Positions 1 through 7,973 of a stretch of 64,000 nucleotides of DNA are shown here, piece after piece (positions within the stretch are counted from its first letter, which is position 1; the number at the start of each line of letters is the position of its first letter). This DNA is from Flavobacteriaceae bacterium UBA3611 (lineage in GTDB: Bacteria; Bacteroidota; Bacteroidia; Flavobacteriales; Flavobacteriaceae). A program made the translations under genes and the position numbers. The stretch covers positions 285,999 through 349,998 of the forward strand of contig DFLU01000012.1 of NCBI GenBank assembly GCA_002375495.1, given 5' to 3'. The notes below the pieces were generated by a model. That model did not search any database, was not told where the DNA came from, and saw only the letters and a program-made list of their open reading frames with translations.

Positions 1-1062
1 ATAGAATAACCTTAATACTTCTGGGTCTTTATTAAATAAAACTCCTAGAGGTTCGTAAAAGAGCAGGCCCAAAAGCGCCAAGATGGTGGCTACACCAACA
101 TTGTATAAATTTACCTTTTTGGTGAGTTTCCACAACGAAGTGAAGTTTCGTTCCCCTAACAGTTTTCCTCCTAGAATATTTCCGGCGGCGCCGTAACCAT
201 CTAAAAAGAAGGCCGTAAAAATCCAAATATTGAAGGCAATGGTGTACGCGGCAATATATTCTTTACCCAATGCTGCAGCTTCTCGCGTTGATAGAATTAG
301 TGCCGTATTGAGCGCTACAGAACGTAAAAACAGGTTGAGGCTCATACGCACCAATCTTGAAATTTCAGGATGTAGAGGTAGGGTAAGTCGCAAAGAAACG
401 TTGGTTTTCTTGAGTAATAGGGCAAAAGAAAGGATTGCCATTACGATTTGTGCGGTTAAGCTTGCCCAAGCAGCGCCTACCACGCCCATAGCATCTATAT
501 AGCCCGATACTCCATAGACCAAGATAAAGTCTAAAGCAATATTAAGCGAAGCGCCTATAGCGGCAATAATCATGGGCCAAAACGTGTTTTGCAGTCCGCG
601 AAAAATCCCAAACACAGCAAAGGTGAATAGTGTGAGGGGGAATCCCCAAACGCGAATGTTGTAATAATCGATACTGAAATCGAGTACCATCCCTTCGGCG
701 TTCAGTAAGGTGAAAATTTCTTCTACAAAAAAATACGTGCTTCCTAACACGATAATGCTCAGCGCAATGTTGAAGAATATAGCCTGCGCCGGAAAACTCT
801 TTAGATCTTCAATTTTACCCGCGCCTAAGTTTTGTGAAATGATGGCCGAAATAGCACTTCGCGTCTGCCCTAAAATCCAGATGAGTGCCGAAAGAAAAGT
901 GCCTACAATACCCACGGCGGCTAAACTTTCGGTACCAAATTCTGCAATGTTTCCCACCACGGCAGCATCGGTACTAGATAGTACTGGCTCTGCAATACCA
1001 GCAATAATAGCAGGAATGGCGAGCTGTTGTATGCGTTTAAATGAAATGTTGGTGGCTGTCAT
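1..1062 (-). CDS. MATE family efflux transporter (partial, C-terminus beyond window)
   Basis: An open frame runs from an ATG at 1062 down to base 1 with no stop, giving 354 residues of a multidrug/Na+ antiporter-like inner-membrane protein; full MATE proteins have about 440-460 residues, so the last two or three helices lie beyond the left edge. The N-terminus reads as an amphipathic start followed by a hydrophobic helix with the family pattern A(I/L)PAIIAGIAEPVLSSTD and the segment VGNIAEFGTESLAAVGI. About nine hydrophobic helices are visible. The pattern is closest to the DinF-like branch. The substrate cannot be read from sequence. It is convergent with nothing and stands 44 bp from the GNAT gene on the same strand, so the two could share a transcript. 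Confidence 0.88.
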   Translation of the reverse strand, partial: MTATNISFKRIQQLAIPAIIAGIAEPVLSSTDAAVVGNIAEFGTESLAAVGIVGTFLSALIWILGQTRSAISAIISQNLGAGKIEDLKSFPAQAIFFNIALSIIVLGSTYFFVEEIFTLLNAEGMVLDFSIDYYNIRVWGFPLTLFTFAVFGIFRGLQNTFWPMIIAAIGASLNIALDFILVYGVSGYIDAMGVVGAAWASLTAQIVMAILSFALLLKKTNVSLRLTLPLHPEISRLVRMSLNLFLRSVALNTALILSTREAAALGKEYIAAYTIAFNIWIFTAFFLDGYGAAGNILGGKLLGERNFTSLWKLTKKVNLYNVGVATILALLGLLFYEPLGVLFNKDPEVLRLFY

Positions 1063-1106
1063 TAAGGTGCAAAACTAGCGGTATTCTAGTTCATAATGAA
1101 GCATTT

Positions 1107-1610
1107 TCAAGAAAGGACTAATTCATAGCAATGAAATGGAAATTCTGCTTGCCTCGGAAAATAGACATCTCCCAATTTTTGATATCCCCGAGCTTCATAA
1201 AAACGTTGGTTACGGTGGTTTTGACTGAAGGTATCGAGCCGCACCGAAAGGGCGTTTTGCTGACGCGCATGATTTTCGGCAAAATCCATTAATTTTTTAG
1301 CATTTCCCTGGTGCTGTGCCTCAGGAGCAATGGCTAGGCGGTGGATATAAAAGTTGAGACCATCGGCGGTAAGCCATTCAATGCTGTTGTATTCTTCATC
1401 TTTAAAGGTAGAAATGGTAATGCATCCAATAGGGTTGTTGTTTTCGAGCAGTACGTACAATTCACCTCGCTGTTCGTCCTTTTCAAAAGCCGCTGTATTG
1501 GGGTAGGAATCATCCCATTGAAAGATTCCTTCCGAAGCCATTTTAGCAGCGCAAGCCCTTGTGATTGTTATAAGTTTACTAATTTCTGAACGTTTCGCTG
1601 TCCGAATCAT
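1107..1610 (-). CDS. GNAT family N-acetyltransferase
   Basis: A 167-residue single-domain GNAT protein that would transfer an acetyl group from acetyl-CoA to an amine; the substrate is unknown. The acetyl-CoA motif A is visible as RLAIAPEAQHQGNAKKLMDF (about residues 91-110), which keeps the Q-x-x-G-x-A pyrophosphate loop, followed by the motif B helix FYEARGYQKLGDVY near the C-terminus. Length is normal for the family. The ATG at 1610 is the only good start. It is transcribed divergently from the universal stress protein gene, 44 bp apart, so both promoters must sit within or overlap that gap. Confidence 0.85.
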   Translation of the reverse strand: MIRTAKRSEISKLITITRACAAKMASEGIFQWDDSYPNTAAFEKDEQRGELYVLLENNNPIGCITISTFKDEEYNSIEWLTADGLNFYIHRLAIAPEAQHQGNAKKLMDFAENHARQQNALSVRLDTFSQNHRNQRFYEARGYQKLGDVYFPRQAEFPFHCYELVLS

Positions 1611-1620
1611 ATAGAACGAT

Positions 1621-1628
1621 TAATTTTG
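1621..1628 (+). promoter_or_regulatory. Predicted -7 element (TAnnTTTG) for the universal stress gene
   Basis: TAATTTTG fits the Bacteroidota -7 consensus TAnnTTTG and lies 26 bp before the ATG at 1655, which would give a short leader. No good TTTG -33 box is seen at the usual 19-bp spacing, so this is a moderate prediction. Confidence 0.45.
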
Positions 1629-1654
1629 CAGAACGATAAAGATACCCTATTACA

Positions 1655-2449
1655 ATGAAAAATATATTGGTTCCTATTGGTTCGAGTGCAAATGCAGTAA
1701 GCAATTTACAATATGCTATAGATTTGGCACATGAAGTAGATGCGTATGTATACGTTATTTCTGTTTTTCAGGAATTTAGCAAGGTAGGAGGTTTAACGAA
1801 GGTGAATACCATTATTAAGGATGATGCTGAAAGTAGATTAGACGAAGTGCTTGCAAAGGTGAACAAAAAAGATGTAACTGTAATTGCCCACCCGATAAAG
1901 GGAGGCGTGGTAGAGACCATCAATAGGTTTCACAGGCATGTACCCGTAGATTTAATGGTATTATCTCCTAGGAGTAATTCCATTCGTGAGGAAGTCTTTT
2001 TAGGAAATACCTCTGGGAAAATCCTAAAACAAACCAATATTCCTATACTTGTTGTTCCTGAAGGAGCCGTTTTTAAACAACCTAGAACTATTTTGATGGC
2101 TTTTAAAAATGGAACTTTTTCCTCGAAAAAATTGTTAGACCCACTTCGGAAATTTACGAAACATTTCGGGACAGAAGTTAATTTATTACACGTTGAAACA
2201 CCAGAAACTTCTGAAGAAATGGAGCAGGTGAGCGATTCGCTTAAAAAAATTGGGACCTCTTACACTAAAACTGAAAACGCAACTACGTTTCAAGCGGTGT
2301 TAGAACATTTCCAGAGCCACAATCCAGATATGCTGTGTGTGGTGCGTAGAAAGCGTGGTTTTTTCAAGAAACTATGGGAGAAAAATGTAGTCTTAAAAAA
2401 AGAATTCCATACCAAAAAGCCTTTGTTAGTTTTGCGCGTTCAGGAATAA
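1655..2449 (+). CDS. Universal stress protein (tandem UspA domains)
   Basis: 264 residues that split into two UspA folds (about 1-140 and 143-264), the usual two-domain size in Bacteroidota. The first domain starts MKNILVPIGSSANA and ends with the nucleotide-loop pattern GNTSGKILKQTNIPILVV (about residues 116-133), which matches the G-x2-G-x9-G(S/T)-like ATP-binding end of ATP-binding Usp proteins. The second domain is degenerate and lacks that loop. It is cytoplasmic, with a presumed role in stress or growth arrest. It is followed directly by tRNA-Ala with no visible terminator between them, so readthrough into the tRNA is possible. Confidence 0.85.
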   Translation: MKNILVPIGSSANAVSNLQYAIDLAHEVDAYVYVISVFQEFSKVGGLTKVNTIIKDDAESRLDEVLAKVNKKDVTVIAHPIKGGVVETINRFHRHVPVDLMVLSPRSNSIREEVFLGNTSGKILKQTNIPILVVPEGAVFKQPRTILMAFKNGTFSSKKLLDPLRKFTKHFGTEVNLLHVETPETSEEMEQVSDSLKKIGTSYTKTENATTFQAVLEHFQSHNPDMLCVVRRKRGFFKKLWEKNVVLKKEFHTKKPLLVLRVQE

Positions 2450-2476
2450 AAATTTTACTATATTCGTAGCTTAAAC

Positions 2477-2550
2477 GGGGGATTAGCTCAGCTGGCTAGA
2501 GCGTTTGGCTGGCAGCCAAAAGGTCATCGGTTCGACTCCGATATTCTCCA
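2477..2550 (+). tRNA. tRNA-Ala (anticodon GGC)
   Basis: A 74-nt cloverleaf. The acceptor stem pairs GGGGGAT (2477-2483) with ATTCTCC (2543-2549) and has the G3:U70 wobble that marks alanine tRNAs. The anticodon arm is TTTGG-CTGGCAG-CCAAA with anticodon GGC, and the T arm is ATCGG-TTCGACT-CCGAT. The discriminator base is A2550; CCA is not encoded. A perfect hairpin terminator follows 14 bp later. Confidence 0.96.
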
Positions 2551-2605
2551 CATCAAGCAGAAAGCCCGTACCATTTGGTACGGGTTTATTGTTTGTAAGA
2601 AAAAC
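2535..2605 (+). repeat. Direct repeat copy 1: tRNA-Ala 3' end plus terminator
   Basis: These 71 bp (the last 16 nt of tRNA-Ala, the spacer, the hairpin terminator and its T-rich tail) recur at 2701-2771 with a single mismatch (A2588 against G2754). Spacing between copies is 166 bp. The pattern resembles the left and right ends left by integration into a tRNA 3' end, or a local segmental duplication. Confidence 0.93.
2561..2591 (+). terminator. Rho-independent terminator of tRNA-Ala
   Basis: Perfect 8-bp stem CCCGTACC/GGTACGGG with ATTT loop (2565-2584), extended by A-U pairs and followed by TTTATTGTTTG. Confidence 0.88.
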
Positions 2606-2637
2606 AGACTCGTATAGTTTTTTAAAACAAACAACAA

Positions 2638-2665
2638 CCCGCATCTAGAGATGCGAGGTTTTCTA
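2638..2665 (+). terminator. Hairpin between the two tRNA 3' repeats
   Basis: CGCATC-TAGA-GATGCG (2640-2655) followed by AGGTTTTCTATTT. It lies inside the 95-bp segment between the duplicated tRNA ends and looks like a second terminator. Confidence 0.5.
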
Positions 2666-2700
2666 TTTGCAGTAGTGAAGAACAGAGGTTGAGCGAAGCT

Positions 2701-2771
2701 ACTCCGATATTCTCCACATCAAGCAGAAAGCCCGTACCATTTGGTACGGGTTTGTTGTTTGTAAGAAAAAC
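2701..2771 (+). repeat. Direct repeat copy 2: tRNA-Ala 3' end plus terminator
   Basis: Second copy of the 71-bp segment at 2535-2605, one mismatch. It holds only the last 16 nt of the tRNA, so it is not a tRNA gene. It brings its own copy of the hairpin terminator (2731-2750) into the gap before the convergent hydrolase gene. Confidence 0.93.
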
Positions 2772-2806
2772 GATACTCTTAAATTTTTAAGCGACGGAGT
2801 GCTTTT

Positions 2807-3652
2807 TTATTTCTTTAGGAAGTTAATCGAAGCTCGAACGACTTCTTTTAACTGTTCTGGAAGCATTTTTAGATCCCAAGGGTGCTTGGCGCCAAAAATA
2901 TGATCTGCACCATCTATTATTTTTAATCGTGCTTTTTCATTCCAGCTTTTAAGCCGTTTCGCTTCTGCAATGGGCACAGTGGGGTCGTTACTACCATGTA
3001 CAACAAGATAGGGCTTTGTAAGTTCTGAAACAGCTCTTTTAATGGTAAGCCGCTCTTCATTGGCCACAAAATCTTCGTAGAATTGCCAATCGTGTGGCAT
3101 CTGTTGTTTGGTGCGGCCGTTTTCAACATACATTCTACCTGTTTTTTTCCATCTTAGAAAACTGTCTGAACCCTCGTTAAACCGAATTTTATAATCGCTA
3201 ACGCCGGCCCAAGTGATTACTCTTGAAATATCCGGATCTTCTTCCGCAGTTATGAGTACAATTCCGCCGCCACGGCTATGGCCTATCAGGTTAATGTTAG
3301 TGAGGTCAATTTCATTTTGGTGCTCTGTTGAAGATTTTAAGAATGTGATAACGTGTTGTAAATCGTTTACTTCTTTGCTGTAATTATTTTGTGCAAACGC
3401 CTCCAGATCTGGAAAGTCGATAGGTTGTTGTACGGTGCCGCCATTATGTGAGAAATTAAATTTCAAAAAGAAAAAACCTGCTTCTGCAAAAGCTTCGGCC
3501 ACAAGATGCCAAGCACCCCAATCTTTAAAACCCTTGTAACCATGACAAAAAATGACAACTGGCTTCCGTTTTTGGTTCGCTTCAAAATACAGGTCGTATA
3601 CAATTGGTTTTACCCCAGATGTTTCTAAAACTTGATTCTTTACAATGTTCAT
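2807..3652 (-). CDS. Alpha/beta hydrolase family protein
   Basis: 281 residues from ATG 3652. The fold shows the oxyanion region VIFCHGYKGFKDW, the nucleophile elbow GHSRGGG (Ser), an acid in VVHGSNDPTVP (Asp) and the histidine in GADHIFG near the C-terminus, so a complete Ser-Asp-His triad. There is no signal peptide, so it is cytoplasmic; the substrate (ester, amide or peptide) is not evident. A longer reading from 3676 exists, but ATG 3652 lies one base after the stop of the AddB-like gene (3654-3656), and the sequence MNIVKNQ fits a natural start, so translational coupling with that gene is likely. Confidence 0.85.
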   Translation of the reverse strand: MNIVKNQVLETSGVKPIVYDLYFEANQKRKPVVIFCHGYKGFKDWGAWHLVAEAFAEAGFFFLKFNFSHNGGTVQQPIDFPDLEAFAQNNYSKEVNDLQHVITFLKSSTEHQNEIDLTNINLIGHSRGGGIVLITAEEDPDISRVITWAGVSDYKIRFNEGSDSFLRWKKTGRMYVENGRTKQQMPHDWQFYEDFVANEERLTIKRAVSELTKPYLVVHGSNDPTVPIAEAKRLKSWNEKARLKIIDGADHIFGAKHPWDLKMLPEQLKEVVRASINFLKK

Positions 3653-3653
3653 G

Positions 3654-6377
3654 CTATTCAATTTCTTTTTCAACAAAGGGTATTTCAGGATTACAAATCT
3701 CTAAAATCAATTGCGTGAGTTGTTCGGTAAAGAGTTGTAATACTTCTTGCGTAATCTGTGTGTTTTTCTGGCCCCTAGCACTTTCCTTAGTTGCAAATTT
3801 CATAAAACCGCTATTCATGTTTTTGAATGATATGATACCTGCTTCTGCATTTTCTATGGGTTCTTCACCTTGCATCATCAATGCGTATGTTAGTACCTGA
3901 AATGCTTTGCTAAACTTATAGTCGGTTGCTAATGGTTTCCAATCTATAATCTCCAGGTCTCTTTGTTGTACCGTACCTGTTTTATAATCTATAATCCGAA
4001 CTTGGCCGTTTAAAAGATCGACCCTATCTACTTTTCCGTGTATTGCTACCGGGAAATCAAGCGACGGGATGCTGAGTTCTAATCGAAGGTCACTTTCAAT
4101 ATGGAGTAATTTTAACGAGCTGCCTTTTTTTACTTCGGAAATGTCTAGCGCAACGGCATTTTCAACATAGCGTTTTGCGATTTCAAAAATGATGAGGTTT
4201 TTCCCTTTTGAAAGATCGCCGCCATAAAAGCTTTCAGCAAATTGAGTCGCCACCCCTTTCGCGATAGTACCACGCATTTTTTGAAGTGTATCTAGTGTGA
4301 GATCGGCACCCACATACGGCTCATAAAGCACCTGTAACGTATCGTGAACAACAGTTCCCAACGTATTATAAGCTACTGTTTCTTCAACCTCTTCTAACTC
4401 CTGAACCTTTATTATTTTCTGGTAGTAGAAATCTATGGGGTTTCTGATATAACTTGTTAATGCCGAAGGTGAAAACCCTTTGGCGGCAATTTCGCGTAGA
4501 CGCTCCATCACACTTGCTGTTTTGTTGATACGCTCAAGCGTTTTAGCAGAAAGGGAAAGACCTGGTGCCACATGAACATGCGTAAGTTGGTGTTGTGGTA
4601 AACCCTCAATTTCTAACTGTATCACAAACCTACTCTTTTCCCCACTGTTAAGGCCTTCGGTAAAATTGGTGTAGCACAATGTTATCTCTGAGGCACGATG
4701 TAAAAGGTGATAGAAGTGATAGGTATAAATGGCATCTTTCTCAGTGAATAAAGGTAGCTCGAACTGTTTTTTAAGGTCGTAAGTGATAAAAGAGGCATTC
4801 GATTTTCCTGACGGAAGTATTCCTTCGTTCACTGAAAGTACGATGACGTTCTCAAAATCTAAAACCCGAGTTTCTAGCACGCCCATTATCTGAAGCCCTT
4901 CGTAAGCATCTCCCTTAAAGTCGATGGTAGTTCCCGCTATCAATTCTAGAAAGAGCTGCTGAAGCGCCCCTACGGAGGTTATATGCTCGAATTTGGAATG
5001 CAGTGCCTGCAATTTTTCAATAATGCCGTATAATTCAAATAACACTACCTTCGAGATGGTTTGGTTGACAGAGCCCTGTTTTAAACACTGAAGAATTTCT
5101 ACACAAGCCCTAAGTACAGCAGCGACATCATTGTTGTTTGGTGTAAACAGCAGATTGATGACAGAGTTGTTTTCATTGGGAATCAGTGCCTGCAATTCGG
5201 CAACGGTATAGTGGCTTCTATTTTCCTTTGAAATAGCTTGAATTAACGCATGGGCGTCTAATAGTTTAGAAGCTATTGGATGCCCTAGTAGTCTAAGGAT
5301 ATCTTTGTAGTAATGGCGTGAGGTATTTTTTTGCTGAATGGACAACCAAGTTTCTAGAAAAACAGTCGTCGGAAAACTTTTGATGGCGGCACCCATAGTT
5401 ACATTTACCTGGATGACATTTTTTGGAAGCGAATGTAATAGCGGCATGAGCAACACTTCATCTGCTAAAACAATGGCGGTATTGTTTAATTTTTCTTCAG
5501 AATAATTGGTTAACAGATCACCTACGTATTTTACCTGTGCCATATTTTTTTGACAGGCAACTATGTTGATCTTTTTCGGCTCTGCAAAATGGTTAGACAC
5601 AAATTGGGGTGAATGTTTCTGAAAGTAATTCCACGTTGCCATGTATTTTCTAAAAAACAGGGATGCACTGTGCGCTGTATCATTTACGAATGTCTGTTCG
5701 GCATCCCAAAATACGTGGGCATTGCCCATTTCCAGGAAAGCTTGAATAATATGTTGTTCAGCAGTATTTAAGGCATTGAACCCAATAAAGTAGTGCAGGT
5801 TGTCAGGATGTGACTGTAAATAATACTCTAGTGCCGCAACAGCTTCTCGATACACCAATCCTTGATATGCAACACCATCTCCTAGTAGTTGTGACTTTAT
5901 ATTTTCGTAGAATTCAGGGAGGCTTTTCCAAAAGGCAACGTAGCTTTCTAGAAACTCCGTTTTTTGGGTGCTAACATTCCATCGCTCTAGGGCCTTTATA
6001 CTGCCCAAATAATCGAAGAACTGCTGCGTGTTGATAAGATGCCTGTCTACCTCATTAAAATCATTGAGCAGCGTAGTAGCCCAACCTGAATATTGATCGA
6101 AGGTTTCTTTTTCTTTGAAAGCGTCTGTAGTGGTATACACTTCATAACTCTTAAACAATAATTCGGTAGTGTCTATGATTTCGAGACCGGAGAGTTCTTG
6201 GATGAGGTCTTCTATGCTTATGATTTTTGGAAGGAACTGACTGCTAGTTGCCGATTTCCGAAGGTAATTTTTTAAAAATCCACCAGCCCTTTTACTGGGT
6301 AAAACAAACGTAGCTTCCGACAGGTTGCTATCGGTTTTCTGTATATGGTTTAGGGTTTCTTGGAGGAAGGTAAGCAT
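3654..6377 (-). CDS. AddB-like PD-(D/E)XK nuclease/inactivated helicase subunit
   Basis: 907 residues. The N-terminal two thirds resemble the inactivated UvrD-like fold of AddB/RecC-type subunits, beginning MLTFLQETLNHIQKT and with VLPSKRAGGF in the place where AddB proteins keep a degenerate nucleotide loop. The last 260 residues are a RecB-family nuclease: YIRNPIDFYY, then TVVHDTLQ (His), GKVDRVD, and the catalytic IIDYKTGTV with Asp at residue 797. No cysteine set for an AddB iron-sulfur cluster is seen around the nuclease domain. It probably partners with the AddA-like protein at 9202-12375 to process double-strand ends for RecA loading. The genes are separated by kbl and ompA, which is unlike the adjacent addAB of Firmicutes. 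Confidence 0.82.
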   Translation of the reverse strand: MLTFLQETLNHIQKTDSNLSEATFVLPSKRAGGFLKNYLRKSATSSQFLPKIISIEDLIQELSGLEIIDTTELLFKSYEVYTTTDAFKEKETFDQYSGWATTLLNDFNEVDRHLINTQQFFDYLGSIKALERWNVSTQKTEFLESYVAFWKSLPEFYENIKSQLLGDGVAYQGLVYREAVAALEYYLQSHPDNLHYFIGFNALNTAEQHIIQAFLEMGNAHVFWDAEQTFVNDTAHSASLFFRKYMATWNYFQKHSPQFVSNHFAEPKKINIVACQKNMAQVKYVGDLLTNYSEEKLNNTAIVLADEVLLMPLLHSLPKNVIQVNVTMGAAIKSFPTTVFLETWLSIQQKNTSRHYYKDILRLLGHPIASKLLDAHALIQAISKENRSHYTVAELQALIPNENNSVINLLFTPNNNDVAAVLRACVEILQCLKQGSVNQTISKVVLFELYGIIEKLQALHSKFEHITSVGALQQLFLELIAGTTIDFKGDAYEGLQIMGVLETRVLDFENVIVLSVNEGILPSGKSNASFITYDLKKQFELPLFTEKDAIYTYHFYHLLHRASEITLCYTNFTEGLNSGEKSRFVIQLEIEGLPQHQLTHVHVAPGLSLSAKTLERINKTASVMERLREIAAKGFSPSALTSYIRNPIDFYYQKIIKVQELEEVEETVAYNTLGTVVHDTLQVLYEPYVGADLTLDTLQKMRGTIAKGVATQFAESFYGGDLSKGKNLIIFEIAKRYVENAVALDISEVKKGSSLKLLHIESDLRLELSIPSLDFPVAIHGKVDRVDLLNGQVRIIDYKTGTVQQRDLEIIDWKPLATDYKFSKAFQVLTYALMMQGEEPIENAEAGIISFKNMNSGFMKFATKESARGQKNTQITQEVLQLFTEQLTQLILEICNPEIPFVEKEIE

Positions 6378-6381
6378 ACCC

Positions 6382-6419
6382 TAAAAATAAGAAACGCCCC
6401 CTTAAAAAGGAGGCGTTTC
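6382..6419 (-). terminator. Terminator after the OmpA gene
   Basis: Inverted repeat GAAACGCC...GGCGTTTC with inner CCTT/AAGG pairs at 6391-6419; on the minus strand it is followed by TTATTTTT. It separates ompA from the AddB-like gene, whose ATG (6377) comes within a few bases. Confidence 0.8.
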
Positions 6420-6444
6420 CGTATTATTTATTTAGCGTGTTTTA

Positions 6445-7851
6445 TTATTTCTTCAAAGAAATTTCAACACGTCTGTTCTGTTGTCTTCCTGCTGCAGTTT
6501 TGTTTGTAGCAATTGGACGGCTTTCACCGTAACCTTCAGAAGTTAATCTAGAAGACGGGATACCTTTAGTTGTAAGATACTCACGTACAGAAGCTGCTCT
6601 TTCTTTAGAAAGCTTCATGTTGTAAGAATCGCTACCTCTGCTGTCTGTATGACCTTCAATATGGAAGTTTGCAGTTGGGTATTCTTTCATAATGTCAGAG
6701 ATGCTCTGTAATGCAGAGTAAGACTCTTGACGGATGGTTGCTTTATCGTAATCGAACAAGATAGTTTTAGAGTACTCGTTCAATTGGTTGATAATTTCGA
6801 TAGTTACTTCTGGACAACCGTTGTTTGCAACAGTACCAGGAACATCTGGACACTCATCATCTTTGTCTAATACACCGTCACCATCACGATCTTCGTAAGG
6901 ACAACCGTTGTTTGCTTTAGGACCAGCTTCGTTAGGACAAGCATCTTCAGCATCAGTGATACCATCACCATCAGCATCAGGACAACCGTTCAAAGAAGCA
7001 AGACCAGCTACAGTAGGACAAGCATCTTGAGGATCTGGAATTCCGTCACCGTCAGTATCAGGACATCCGTTAAACTCAGCTAAACCTGGAGTATTTGGAC
7101 AAGCATCGTTTCTGTCTTCGATTCCGTCACCGTCAGTATCAGGACATCCGTTGAATTCTGGAAGACCAGGAGTTTCAGGACATTCATCATCAACATCGTA
7201 GATACCGTCACCATCAGTATCTTTTCCACCGAACTTAAACATAAATCCTGCAGAGTGCTGGAAGTGCTTAATTCCATAAGTATCTTCGAATGCGTGCTTG
7301 TAAGTAGACTGAACATCAAACGCGAAGTTTTCACCTAACCAAAAACGAACATTCGCAATACCGTTAGCAGTACCGAATCCGATATCATCTACCCAAGTGT
7401 ATCCACCACCAACACCAATAGATGGATCAAACCATCCGCCTGGGCCGTTAAGAAGATCTCTTAAGCTATATTTAATTTCACCATCAAGACCGTAATACGT
7501 TACGTCCTGAATTCTTACATCACCAAGTTTGTTAATTTTGTTGATAGTACCAACTCCAGTGAAAGAGAAGCCGCTACCAATATATCTACCTACAGATACT
7601 CTAGAAACTGATGGTAAGATATTCCAGTGGTCATTTGCGTTGAAGTACTCGTCACCAAATTCTCCTTTAATTTCTTGGAAGTCTGCGCTTCTTGCTGGAA
7701 ACCTGCCTTCGTCTTCAATTCCTACTGGAAAAACGTCAACTGCGTTCATACCGGCACCAACTGCCCAAGGATTGTTTTCGTCCTGTGCGTTAGCTGCACC
7801 AACCCCGATAATAAGGAGCGCAGCAACTAAAATACTGTTAAGATGTTTCAT
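6445..7851 (-). CDS. OmpA family outer-membrane protein with thrombospondin type 3 repeats
   Basis: 468 residues. A signal peptide ends near ANA-Q (residues 20-23). Residues 25-205 form a predicted outer-membrane beta barrel ending in HSAGFMFKFGGKD. Residues 207-345 hold about six calcium-binding D-rich type 3 repeats, each with DTDGDGI(x)D...CP and a short P-G link. Residues 355-468 are an OmpA-like peptidoglycan-binding domain with ILFDYDKATI, EGHTDSRG and NRRVEISLKK. It anchors the outer membrane to the cell wall and is probably one of the most abundant proteins in the envelope. It has a near-perfect promoter and its own terminator, so it is its own transcription unit inside the AddAB-like block. 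Confidence 0.93.
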   Translation of the reverse strand: MKHLNSILVAALLIIGVGAANAQDENNPWAVGAGMNAVDVFPVGIEDEGRFPARSADFQEIKGEFGDEYFNANDHWNILPSVSRVSVGRYIGSGFSFTGVGTINKINKLGDVRIQDVTYYGLDGEIKYSLRDLLNGPGGWFDPSIGVGGGYTWVDDIGFGTANGIANVRFWLGENFAFDVQSTYKHAFEDTYGIKHFQHSAGFMFKFGGKDTDGDGIYDVDDECPETPGLPEFNGCPDTDGDGIEDRNDACPNTPGLAEFNGCPDTDGDGIPDPQDACPTVAGLASLNGCPDADGDGITDAEDACPNEAGPKANNGCPYEDRDGDGVLDKDDECPDVPGTVANNGCPEVTIEIINQLNEYSKTILFDYDKATIRQESYSALQSISDIMKEYPTANFHIEGHTDSRGSDSYNMKLSKERAASVREYLTTKGIPSSRLTSEGYGESRPIATNKTAAGRQQNRRVEISLKK

Positions 7852-7884
7852 ATTCGATTGTTTAATTTTTAAGTGTTAATGGAA

Positions 7885-7915
7885 CAAAAGTAAGTTGTTA
7901 AAACTTATAAACAAA
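7885..7915 (-). promoter_or_regulatory. Promoter of ompA (TTTG-N19-TACTTTTG)
   Basis: On the minus strand TTTG (7915-7912) is followed by exactly 19 bp and TACTTTTG (7892-7885), a full match to the Bacteroidota sigma-A consensus. It lies 33 bp before the ATG at 7851, which fits a strongly expressed porin-like gene. Confidence 0.85.
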
Positions 7916-7973
7916 AGCAAATCTACTAAATTTTTCACAAATGCAATAGCCTTGCTTCTTATTAGATACCTTG

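Noticed and set aside
2701..2716. Second tRNA-Ala gene
   Set aside because: Only the last 16 nt of the tRNA are present; the remaining arms are absent.
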